A stretch of DNA of 64,000 nucleotides from positions 2,685,001 to 2,749,000 of the forward strand of contig NZ_CP084622.1 in assembly GCF_020422885.1 (NCBI RefSeq). Direction: 5' to 3'. The DNA is from Mesobacillus sp. S13 (lineage in GTDB: Bacteria; Bacillota; Bacilli; Bacillales; Cytobacillaceae). Shown piece by piece: positions 43,333-50,948 of the stretch; positions within the stretch are counted from its first letter, which is position 1, and each line of letters begins with the position of its first letter. The notes below the pieces were generated by a model, which worked only from the letters and a program-made list of their open reading frames with translations, was not told where the DNA came from and did not search any database. Made by a program: the position numbers and the translations under genes.

Positions 43333-43389
43333 GTCTTTTAAAAAAGGGATGGGGACCATGTTCTGTCCTCGGTCTCCACTTTAAAAGAC
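43333..43389. repeat. REP-like palindromic element
   Basis: Perfect inverted repeat GTCTTTTAAA (43333..43342) / TTTAAAAGAC (43380..43389) enclosing a second inverted repeat GGGGACC / GGTCTCC (one mismatch). The inner GGACCATGTTCTGTCC resembles palindromes that are scattered in many Bacillus genomes; copy number cannot be judged here. The remaining 43266..43605 region, between convergent-divergent genes, shows no gene. Confidence 0.5.
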
Positions 43390-43605
43390 CTTAATAGCTA
43401 TTCCTATTATAGCAATTCTTCTTTTCTTCCATCATCTTTCATGCGGTGACTCCAATCTGCCTTAAGTAAGTTGCTTCTGCTTTGATTCCGAACATGTATT
43501 GCTAATATAATAGAAAGGGGTTTCAGCATCATTAATGATTGCATACTCTGACTATTTATTAATCATTAACAAGCTGGCCTAGATTAAAATTTTCCGGGAG
43601 ATTTT

Positions 43606-44556
43606 ATGATACGTACAATTTCTGTTAGTCCTTCAGGTCATATTCAAACTGGTCAAAACCTAGATACATTGCTATCAAACCCCGATCATTGGTATTGGAT
43701 TGATTTTAATGACCCTACTGATGAAGAGATTCAATTATTGGACAAACCGTTACAATTCCACCCATTATCCATTGAAGATTGTATTCACACCCTTCAAAGA
43801 CCAAAGCTCGACTATTATGATGATTTCCATTTCTTTGTTTTTCAGGCATTGAATGGAGAGTCCATGCAAAAGGAAGAGGTTGATTTATTCCTTGGACGTA
43901 ACTATATTGTGACCTACCATAGTGCCAATACCCATGAAGTTGATGAAGTCTGGAAGAGATTAGAACTCTCAAAGGTGACAAATGAGTGGAATCCTTCAAT
44001 CGTTCTTTACCATATTTTAGATAAGATTGTTGATAATTATTTCCCACATGTCTACCGTATCGAAGATTTATTGAATGAAATAGATGAGAATTCAGCCGAT
44101 CGCTCAATGGAGGATCTGCTTGAAGATTTATTCGATACAAGACATGAGTTGCTCTCATTGAGGCATACCATCACCCCAATGAGAGATTTAGTGTACAGGA
44201 TGATTAATTCCCATCGCCTATCCGGAGTCCTTGAACAAAAAGAATATTTTGCGGATATTCATGACCATTTATTGAGGTTGGCTGAGAAGGTAGAAGCCAG
44301 TCGTGAATTGACAACTGACATCCGCGACGCCTACTTATCAATGAATTCCCATGAAACCAATCGAGTGATGAAAGTATTGACGGTGATAACAACCATTTTC
44401 ATGCCTCTGACATTCATCGCTGGAGTTTATGGGATGAATTTTGAGAATATGCCCGAACTCTCCTGGCAATATGGTTACTTCGGAGCTTTATTTGCCATGC
44501 TTGTCATCGGGGTGATTATGTTCTTCTGGTTCAGGAAAAAAGGCTGGTTTAAGTAA
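43606..44556 (+). CDS. CorA family Mg2+/Co2+ transporter, paralogue 1
   Basis: 316 residues: large N-terminal cytoplasmic domain and two C-terminal membrane helices joined by the essential GMN motif in AGVYGMNFENMPEL, with VMKVLTVITTIFMPLTFIAGVYGMN as helix 1. Forms a pentameric Mg2+ channel in the cytoplasmic membrane. ATG 43606 follows GGGAGATTTT. A second CorA lies 1.5 kb away on the opposite strand (46028..46966) and differs considerably in sequence. Confidence 0.9.
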   Translation: MIRTISVSPSGHIQTGQNLDTLLSNPDHWYWIDFNDPTDEEIQLLDKPLQFHPLSIEDCIHTLQRPKLDYYDDFHFFVFQALNGESMQKEEVDLFLGRNYIVTYHSANTHEVDEVWKRLELSKVTNEWNPSIVLYHILDKIVDNYFPHVYRIEDLLNEIDENSADRSMEDLLEDLFDTRHELLSLRHTITPMRDLVYRMINSHRLSGVLEQKEYFADIHDHLLRLAEKVEASRELTTDIRDAYLSMNSHETNRVMKVLTVITTIFMPLTFIAGVYGMNFENMPELSWQYGYFGALFAMLVIGVIMFFWFRKKGWFK

Positions 44557-44576
44557 AGAAGCGCATCTAAGGAAGA

Positions 44577-44612
44577 AAAAAACATTGAAGCTGCATGCCT
44601 CAATGTTTTTTT
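44577..44612. terminator. Bidirectional terminator between corA and the spoIIP operon
   Basis: AACATTGA / TCAATGTT with T-rich flanks on both strands; the stop codon of the 44600..44788 gene lies within it. Confidence 0.8.
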
Positions 44613-44788
44613 TCATTTTGCTTTTCTTCTTCCTGCAAGATTAAGAAGTCCTCGACAAGGCATTTACTGCTTATCATCATCCCTGAGAAAAAAAATGCAA
44701 CGGTGACCGTGAGAGGAAAATAAAAATACGCGAACAGCGATGTGGCAATCGTCCATACCAGCCAGTAGTATTTTTCATAATCAGCCAT
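44600..44788 (-). CDS. Small membrane protein overlapping spoIIP
   Basis: 62 residues with two hydrophobic segments (WLVWTIATSLFAYFYFPLTVTVAFFFSGMM) and an acidic/Lys tail. Its ATG (after GGAAGAGG) overlaps the last 8 bp of spoIIP, so it is translationally coupled. In B. subtilis spoIIP is followed by the small membrane gene yqxA; this protein holds the equivalent place, but I cannot show sequence similarity. Probably a sporulation membrane protein. Confidence 0.6.
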   Translation of the reverse strand: MADYEKYYWLVWTIATSLFAYFYFPLTVTVAFFFSGMMISSKCLVEDFLILQEEEKQNEKKH

Positions 44789-45911
44789 TAACCTCTTCCG
44801 CCTTCCAGTAGAGTTGACTGATTGCATCTGCTAACGCTTCTATTGTATTCTTTAATTCCTTCATATTATTATCAACACCGCCAACCTCAACTACTAACGT
44901 GTTTGCATGCAAATCTTGATTGTATATTCCATCCACTCCGATTCCCTTTTTAGGCAAGACACCTTTGCTAATGCCCGGATAATTTTTATTGAGGATTTTA
45001 TGAAGTTCGTTTGCAAACTTCAGGTTCTTTTGAAAGCTTTTATTTTCCTCGCCTATTACAAAAACTAATCTTGCATAAGGTTCATTGTTGATCGTAGTTG
45101 TAGTCGAATCTTTTCTCACAGAGTCTCGATGCAGATCTAAGAAGTATTCCAATTTCTTGTTGTCAGCCATCGCCTCTTGAACCAATGAACGTGAAACCTC
45201 ATAAGACTTATATGTCAGCCAGCCTTTCCTGTCCAGCTCCTGGCCAATATTGGTCTTATCCACGCTAGCCCCAATACCTCTCTTCTCCAATTCCTTCCCT
45301 AGTAAATCACCCACAATGGTAATATTCGTCTTGCCATCAACAGCTTCATTTTCATTCTCTGCACCCTCAAGTCCAAGTAATGGCAGATAGGATTCCCAAC
45401 TGTGCGTGTGATAAATGAATACCGATTTTTCTTCAGGAGAAGAACCGGAATAAATCTTCCCGCTGTTCAACTCCTTTAATTCATCCGCCGCCATATTCCT
45501 TTCCTGCAGCAGAACCTCCATTGGAGGGGCAGACTCCATCGGGATATCCGTAAAATCAACACCTTCATCCGCAATAAGAAAATTAGAATCAAATACACGA
45601 AAACCAGGAATTTCAGTCCTGACCAAGCTCCTTAGATCATTCATTTCAATATTTGTGAGCAATTTGAATCCTGTGGAAAATATAGGTAACTCAGTATTTG
45701 AACCTGTCAAGGCATGTCCGATCAATGGGTTTTCATAACTTATGATCCTCAAGAAAACCTCTGCTCCAATATCTCCATTCACCTTAAATTTAAAGATGCT
45801 GATATTAGAAGACGAAATGAGGCCGGCCACTAGAAAAAAACTAAAAGTGCAAACTAATATAATGAAAACGGACAACACTTTCCTATAAAAACTGACCAAT
45901 ATTCCAGCCAT
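44781..45911 (-). CDS. spoIIP: Stage II sporulation protein P (peptidoglycan amidase/endopeptidase)
   Basis: 376 residues: N-terminal membrane anchor (about 10-33) and a C-terminal catalytic domain with IYHTHSWESYLP (zinc-ligand region), KLEYFLDLHRDSVRKDSTT and NQDLHANTLVVEVGG. SpoIIP cuts septal peptidoglycan during engulfment with SpoIID and SpoIIM. No gpr gene lies upstream as in B. subtilis, so this may be a second SpoIIP paralogue rather than the canonical copy. ATG preceded by GGGTGATGG. Confidence 0.85.
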   Translation of the reverse strand: MAGILVSFYRKVLSVFIILVCTFSFFLVAGLISSSNISIFKFKVNGDIGAEVFLRIISYENPLIGHALTGSNTELPIFSTGFKLLTNIEMNDLRSLVRTEIPGFRVFDSNFLIADEGVDFTDIPMESAPPMEVLLQERNMAADELKELNSGKIYSGSSPEEKSVFIYHTHSWESYLPLLGLEGAENENEAVDGKTNITIVGDLLGKELEKRGIGASVDKTNIGQELDRKGWLTYKSYEVSRSLVQEAMADNKKLEYFLDLHRDSVRKDSTTTTINNEPYARLVFVIGEENKSFQKNLKFANELHKILNKNYPGISKGVLPKKGIGVDGIYNQDLHANTLVVEVGGVDNNMKELKNTIEALADAISQLYWKAEEVNG

Positions 45912-45993
45912 TCCATCACCCTTTTACCTGTGATATCCATATAAAGCACCATCACTGTTAATTCATAAATATGTATTAAAGGCGATTTTAGAC

Positions 45994-46024
45994 TAAAAAA
46001 CGCCCGGACAGATGTCCAGACGGT
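45994..46024 (-). terminator. Terminator of the corA leader operon
   Basis: CGTCTGGACA-TC-TGTCCGGGCG followed by TTTTTT on the minus strand. Confidence 0.85.
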
Positions 46025-46027
46025 TAG

Positions 46028-46966
46028 TTAGAAATATTTCTTTTTCCAGAAAATGAATGCTGTTAATCCCGCCAATAAAACAGCCATACTGATAGCCAGG
46101 ATAAATGCATAGGCGTTATGCTGGAATGGAAGATCAACGTTCATACCGTAAAAACTTGCTACCATGGTCGGAAAAGATAGAATGATGGTAATGGAAGTAA
46201 GAAATTTCATCACCATATTGAGGTTATTTGAAATGATTGAGGCAAATGCATCCATCATGCCGCTTAAAATGGAACTGTATGTCTCAGCCATTTCAATAGC
46301 CTGTGTATTTTCAATGATGACATCCTCCAATAAATCCTTATCCTCTTCATACATCTTCAAATAATTAAAGCGCATGATTTTGGCAAGCACGACTTTATTG
46401 GATTTAAGTGACGTCGTAAAATAAACCAAGCTTTTCTCTAATGCGAGGAATGCATACAATTCCTTGTTTTTCATTGACTGATGGAGCTCACGCTCAATCT
46501 CATTCGTCTTTTTATTGATTTGTTTCAGGTACCGCAAATAATAGATTGAAATCACATATAGGATTTGCAGGGCAAACCTTGTTTTCTTAAAAGTATAAAA
46601 TTCCTTGACTCTGTTTGACTTGAATTCATTCAATACAGGTGTCTCTTTCAGAGAAACAGTTATGATACAATTTGGCGTTTGGATGATTCCGACAGGAATA
46701 GTTTCATAGATTGGGAAGCCGGACTCATCATGCGTGATGTAGGGATAGTCGACAATTATATAGACCATTCCATCTTCCTTTTCTATTCTTGGACGTTCTT
46801 CATCATCAAGGGCATCCTTAATAAAATCAACTGCGACCCCAGTTTCATTTGCTACTCTGAGGATTTCGTCCTCAGAAGGATGAACCATATTAACCCAGCA
46901 GCCTTTTGATATTTCTTCCACACATAGTAAATGTCTTTGTTCACTGCTTTTATAGATTTCCAGCAT
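46028..46966 (-). CDS. CorA family Mg2+ transporter, paralogue 2
   Basis: 312 residues: helical N-terminal cytoplasmic domain (HPSEDEILRVANETGVAVDFIKDAL), long helix and two C-terminal membrane helices around YGMNVDLPFQHNAYAF (GMN motif). Likely a Mg2+ influx channel. ATG 46966 follows AGGAGGTTGATCAA; that ribosome binding site begins two bases after the stop codon of a 40-codon upstream ORF (46987..47109), which looks like a leader peptide controlling this gene. Confidence 0.9.
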   Translation of the reverse strand: MLEIYKSSEQRHLLCVEEISKGCWVNMVHPSEDEILRVANETGVAVDFIKDALDDEERPRIEKEDGMVYIIVDYPYITHDESGFPIYETIPVGIIQTPNCIITVSLKETPVLNEFKSNRVKEFYTFKKTRFALQILYVISIYYLRYLKQINKKTNEIERELHQSMKNKELYAFLALEKSLVYFTTSLKSNKVVLAKIMRFNYLKMYEEDKDLLEDVIIENTQAIEMAETYSSILSGMMDAFASIISNNLNMVMKFLTSITIILSFPTMVASFYGMNVDLPFQHNAYAFILAISMAVLLAGLTAFIFWKKKYF

Positions 46967-46986
46967 TTGATCAACCTCCTCTTCTT

Positions 46987-47109
46987 TTATCGAGGAAGCC
47001 AACTACCTTTACTCAGAGTTGATAGTCTTGCAGCATTCAATTGTATCAAATCTAATAGATCATCGACTTCCCCGCACCTATCGGGATCAGGTTCCTTTGA
47101 ATAACCCAA
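46987..47109 (-). CDS. Leader peptide ORF upstream of corA with Glu-Pro-Asp-Pro-Asp
   Basis: 40 codons from TTG at 47109, with AAAGGAG eight bases upstream, ending in TAA at 46987; the corA ribosome binding site starts within 4 bp. The peptide begins MGYSKEPDPDRCGEVDDLLD, then a helical stretch LIQLNAARLSTL and ends GSWLPR. The EPDPD cluster directly after the start resembles the EPDP element of E. coli MgtL, a Mg2+-sensing leader peptide that makes ribosomes abort. Alternative: a small functional protein co-expressed with CorA. Confidence 0.6.
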   Translation of the reverse strand: MGYSKEPDPDRCGEVDDLLDLIQLNAARLSTLSKGSWLPR

Positions 47110-47192
47110 AGATACCAACTCCTTTCTGTTTTCACCTATTACATCTTACTCCTGACTGGCTAAAACCACAATGAGAACTTTAAATAATTCTG

Positions 47193-47221
47193 TTGACTAA
47201 TTACCCATTGGGGTATATAGT
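47193..47221 (+). promoter_or_regulatory. SigA promoter of the MADRI-repeat protein
   Basis: TTGACT (47193..47198), 17 bases, TATAGT (47216..47221): 10 of 12 consensus positions with ideal spacing, ending 54 bp before the start codon. Confidence 0.65.
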
Positions 47222-47256
47222 TATACTTGTAATAGAAATTACCCTTCTAGGTATAA
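47201..47256 (+). promoter_or_regulatory. Two operator-like inverted repeats, 38 bp apart
   Basis: TACCCATTGGGGTA (47202..47215) lies between the -35 and -10; TTACCCTTCTAGGTATAA (47239..47256) lies downstream. Both have TACCC...GGTA halves. The first resembles CsoR-type sites (B. subtilis copZA: TACCC-TAC-GGGGGTA). A dimer at each site could repress the promoter. Confidence 0.45.
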
Positions 47257-47274
47257 ACAAGGAGGACATTTTGT

Positions 47275-47670
47275 ATGTCAAAAATGATCATAAATTCCAT
47301 CATTGCTATTGCGATGATTTTATCTCTAGTCGTTGTTGGCGGTCCACAGCAAAAAGCTCAAGCTACTACTACATCCGCTGATGTTCTGGTAACAGTTGGC
47401 CAAATGGGTGCGGATTCTTATTCTCAAACATTAAATGGAGTTCTTTATACAGTTGACCAGATTGGCTTCATGGCTGACAGAATTCTTTGGACACAAGAAC
47501 AAATCGGTTTTATGGCTGACAGGATCGTATACGTAACAGAGTTTTCCCAAGACAACACTGTTAAAGTAATCTACATGGCAACAGCTTTATGGCCAACCGG
47601 CACGAAGGATGGCGGCTACACTTATAAGGTATCGCTTATGCCGGTTGCTATGCTCCCAGCTGGATGGTAA
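47275..47670 (+). CDS. Secreted protein with MADRI-type repeats
   Basis: 131 residues. Signal peptide (IINSIIAIAMILSLVVVGG) with a likely cleavage after KAQA. The mature part contains two adjacent copies of QIGFMADRI (DQIGFMADRILWTQEQIGFMADRIVYV), a 13-residue amphipathic repeat also known from other bacterial secreted proteins of unknown function, and ends in a short Gly/Trp-rich tail. ATG follows AAGGAGGACATTTTGT. Promoter and possible metal-type operators lie upstream; terminator follows. Confidence 0.65.
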   Translation: MSKMIINSIIAIAMILSLVVVGGPQQKAQATTTSADVLVTVGQMGADSYSQTLNGVLYTVDQIGFMADRILWTQEQIGFMADRIVYVTEFSQDNTVKVIYMATALWPTGTKDGGYTYKVSLMPVAMLPAGW

Positions 47671-47680
47671 ATAGCAAAGT

Positions 47681-47710
47681 AAAAAGGCGAACATAGGGTT
47701 CGCCTTTTTG
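47681..47710 (+). terminator. Terminator after the MADRI-repeat gene
   Basis: AAAAAGGCGAAC / GGTTCGCCTTTTT with a 4-base loop. Confidence 0.9.
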
Positions 47711-47746
47711 TTTATCTTAAAAAACTCCTAAACAATGACTGTACAT

Positions 47747-48469
47747 TCAATGATATATTGGTGGAATATTTAAATCAGTTTGTTTCTTTAACGTGATTTG
47801 CAGTGACTTACTTTCCGTAATGGAAGCGAAAAAGATATCCTTCAAATTATGAATTGATTCTTGTGCCAATCTATCCATCAGCCACTCCTCATCCAAGTTA
47901 AGCTGGAATAAAACTTTCTTATACAACTTCCCGTCGAGAATAAGAGGCATTGCCAGATCTTCATTGCTCCTGGTTAGCTGCATATCTTCAAGGGTAACAG
48001 TTTCTTTCCCTGGCTTTTTTTTGACCGTTAAATTTCCGTTTGCTTCAAGTATCCCTAAATTTACATCCTGAACATTAAATATATCCTTTTCTCGTAACAT
48101 CAACAGGATATTATCGATTGAGTATTGTGTTTTTCGTAAGTTCTCCACTATGAATTGCCCTTGATGAATGACTGTAACTGGTTCAAACGTAAGTAAACTT
48201 CCAACTTTCCTGCTCTTTATTTTCAAAAAGGCTACCACCTTTTGAAGTAAAGCGATTAAAATGATCGCAACTGCAGTATGTATATGTGGAATTTTGGGGT
48301 CGGCAATGTCTGCTCCTACTACAGCACCAAACGCTAATAAGATTAAAAAATCAAATACTGGCAACTCCCCAATTGAACGCCTGCCCATAAACAGCGCCGC
48401 AAACAGCATCAGCGGTAGAATTGTGACTACCCTTCCTAAGAGAATGAGCATTTCTTCTAATAGCTTCAT
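47747..48469 (-). CDS. DUF421 membrane protein (YetF/YrbG family)
   Basis: 240 residues: three N-terminal membrane helices with LPLMLFAALFMGRRSIGELPVFDFLILLAFGAVVGAD (the family signature), then a cytoplasmic DUF421/YetF domain (FEPVTVIHQGQFIVENLRKTQYSIDNILLMLREKDIFNVQDV). Function of the YetF family is unknown; members often sit next to spore germination or envelope genes. ATG 48469 follows GGAGGCGAAAG. Confidence 0.85.
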   Translation of the reverse strand: MKLLEEMLILLGRVVTILPLMLFAALFMGRRSIGELPVFDFLILLAFGAVVGADIADPKIPHIHTAVAIILIALLQKVVAFLKIKSRKVGSLLTFEPVTVIHQGQFIVENLRKTQYSIDNILLMLREKDIFNVQDVNLGILEANGNLTVKKKPGKETVTLEDMQLTRSNEDLAMPLILDGKLYKKVLFQLNLDEEWLMDRLAQESIHNLKDIFFASITESKSLQITLKKQTDLNIPPIYH

Positions 48470-48726
48470 CTTTCGCCTCCAATTGAAAGAATACATTAGT
48501 TAGTTTTGATGTATGATGACCATTTATACCTAGATCGTCATATTTCCTAACTTGTATCCCATTCCTTTTCAATCACACCGTTTTTATTAAACTACTTCAG
48601 GTCCTTTAGTCTGTTTAAATGGCTTCAACTTTCCTGAAATACAGCAAATCATATATAATGGAATTTAAATTAGGTAAAAAACCTATATAAGTCACCAAAA
48701 GCTTCATTCATAAAAGGAGAAATGAT

Positions 48727-50844
48727 ATGCATTTACTGCAACGATTTTGGGAGGCTATTGTCCGATTCTGGAAACGTCGCCACCTGACTCAAATCTTGTT
48801 ATTAATCTTATTGGTTTTCATATTGTTATCGATTCTATGGTTTGCTTTTATAGCCAGCAGGGCAAATGTTCAGACCCTGAAGGATGGTTTGAGCCAGGCA
48901 ACCACGATTTATGACCGCAATGGTGATGAAGCAAGCAAACTTGCTACGAACCGGACCGGTGGAGTTTCGATAAAGGATATGCCAGAGCATGTCCCTAATG
49001 CCGTAATTGCAATTGAGGATGAACGATTTTATGAACATAATGGATTCGATATTAAAGGCATCGCCCGCGCTTTCTTCGGAAACCTTTTAGCAGGAGGCAT
49101 AACCGGCGGTGGCAGTACCCTTACCCAGCAGTTGACAAAAAACGCTTTGTTATCATCAGAGCGGACATATAAACGTAAAGTGGAAGAGTTATTTTTGGCA
49201 GTAGAGCTTGAAAAAGAGTATGAAAAGGATGAAATTATAGAAATGTACCTGAACCAGGTGTATTTCGGGAGTGGTGCATTTGGCATCAACAATGCCAGCA
49301 AGAAATATTTCGCAAAGAATATTCAGGATGTCACTATAAGTGAGGCTGCATTGCTTGCCGGACTGCTTAAAGCCCCTTCTGCCCTGGATCCTTATAACAA
49401 TTATGATGCTGCGATTAAACGCAGGAATGTTGTTCTAGCAAAAATGAACGAGTTAGGGATGATATCCGATTCTGAATTTAAAAAAGCAAAGGACGAAAAG
49501 ATTGTATTAGAGGACGGCGGCGGATCTCTCGCAGACCGAAAATACCCTTCTTATGTCGATGCTGTTTTAGATGAAGCAACAAGTAAATATGGACTTACCC
49601 AGGATGAAATCATGACCAGAGGCTATCGCATCTATACTGAACTTGATCAGGATATACAAGCGGGCCTGGAAAATGTATTTAAACAGGACCGCCTATTCCC
49701 TGATCGATCAAGAGACGTGTTGGTGCAAAGTGGCTCTGTGTTGCTTAATCCGGATAATGGTGGTGTCCGTGCGTTGGTTGGAGGCCGGGGTGAAAAAGTC
49801 TTCCGGGGATTTAACCGTGCTACACACCTAAGGGCTCAGCCAGGTTCGACAATGAAACCTCTGGCCGTTTATACACCTGCGCTTGAAGAAGGTTATGAAT
49901 ATGATTCCATGCTTGTCGACGAGAAGATGTCTTTTAAAAATTACAGCCCAAAAAACTTCTCAGACACTTACCAAGGAGAAGTTCCTATGTATGAAGCCGT
50001 GGAAAAGTCCATTAACATACCTGCTGTATGGCTTTTAAATGAGATCGGCTTGAATAAAGGTATTGATGCTGTAAAAAGATTCGGCATCAAAGTTGAAAAA
50101 GAGGACCAGAACCTTGCACTCGCCCTGGGAGGTATGCATAATGGGGTTTCTCCGCTGCAGATGGCTGAAGCATACTCTGTCTTCCCTAATGGAGGAAAGA
50201 AGCACGATGCCCATTTGATCACAAAAATTGTCGGGCCAACAGGCAAGATGATTGCAGAGCATGATGGATCGACAACCCGTGTTACCTCAAAATCAGTGGC
50301 CAATGAAATGACGTCCATGCTATTGAATGTTGTAGAAACCGGGACTGGTAAAGGGACCAATATAGAGGGTGTTGAAATTGCCGGTAAGACAGGTTCTACG
50401 CAGCTGCCTTATTCAGATATCAATGGAACAAAAGACCAATGGTTTGTTGGTTATACACCGAACATCGTCGGAGCAGTATGGCTGGGATATGATAAAACGG
50501 ACCGCGACCATTATTTATCCAGCAGCAGCTCAAGAGATGTAGTCCCCCTGTTCAGGGCGATCATGGAAGAAACAGTTCCCCATATTGAGCAGGAGGATTT
50601 CAAGGTACAATCAATCAACGAACGGAAGTCTGGTGCAGTAGTTGATTATGAAGAAACAGAAAAAGCAATCAGGGAGAAAGCAAATGAATTGGAGCAAGAA
50701 TTAAAAGAGCGTGCTGGCAAAGTTGAAGAAAAACTGAAAGAGGAAGCGCCAAAGTGGAAAAGAGTATTTGATCAGATGCAGGAAGATGCCGGAAAGGTCG
50801 GCGACAAAGTGATGGACAAGCTTAGAGAGTGGCAGGGTCAATAA
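48727..50844 (+). CDS. Class A penicillin-binding protein (PbpF/PbpG-like)
   Basis: 705 residues: N-terminal membrane helix (about 25-45), transglycosylase GT51 domain with catalytic Glu97 in AIEDERFYEHNGFD and GGSTLTQQLTKN, transpeptidase domain with Ser374 in STMK, SIN and KTGS at about 554, and a C-terminal coiled-coil tail (KAIREKANELEQELKERAGKVEEKL) not found in all homologues. Polymerises and cross-links peptidoglycan outside the membrane; layout resembles the spore-related PBP2c/PBP2d of Bacillus. ATG after AAAAGGAG. Confidence 0.9.
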   Translation: MHLLQRFWEAIVRFWKRRHLTQILLLILLVFILLSILWFAFIASRANVQTLKDGLSQATTIYDRNGDEASKLATNRTGGVSIKDMPEHVPNAVIAIEDERFYEHNGFDIKGIARAFFGNLLAGGITGGGSTLTQQLTKNALLSSERTYKRKVEELFLAVELEKEYEKDEIIEMYLNQVYFGSGAFGINNASKKYFAKNIQDVTISEAALLAGLLKAPSALDPYNNYDAAIKRRNVVLAKMNELGMISDSEFKKAKDEKIVLEDGGGSLADRKYPSYVDAVLDEATSKYGLTQDEIMTRGYRIYTELDQDIQAGLENVFKQDRLFPDRSRDVLVQSGSVLLNPDNGGVRALVGGRGEKVFRGFNRATHLRAQPGSTMKPLAVYTPALEEGYEYDSMLVDEKMSFKNYSPKNFSDTYQGEVPMYEAVEKSINIPAVWLLNEIGLNKGIDAVKRFGIKVEKEDQNLALALGGMHNGVSPLQMAEAYSVFPNGGKKHDAHLITKIVGPTGKMIAEHDGSTTRVTSKSVANEMTSMLLNVVETGTGKGTNIEGVEIAGKTGSTQLPYSDINGTKDQWFVGYTPNIVGAVWLGYDKTDRDHYLSSSSSRDVVPLFRAIMEETVPHIEQEDFKVQSINERKSGAVVDYEETEKAIREKANELEQELKERAGKVEEKLKEEAPKWKRVFDQMQEDAGKVGDKVMDKLREWQGQ

Positions 50845-50849
50845 AGGAA

Positions 50850-50883
50850 GAACGAGCAGTCGGAATTGGCTGCTCGTTTTTTA
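50850..50883 (+). terminator. Terminator after class A PBP
   Basis: ACGAGCAG / CTGCTCGT with a 10-base loop and a T run. Confidence 0.85.
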
Positions 50884-50948
50884 ATGTATTTTATGTAATC
50901 AAATCATATCTTGCAAGCCTGATTAGCCTTCAGAGCTATTCGCTACAA

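Noticed and set aside
46967..47130. M-box (ykoK) Mg2+ riboswitch before corA
   Set aside because: The conserved GTTAGGTGAGGCTCCT-type core is absent; the region is better explained by the leader ORF.
47193..47381. 62-codon ORF overlapping the secreted-protein start
   Set aside because: Begins within the promoter and is out of frame with the well-supported gene at 47275.
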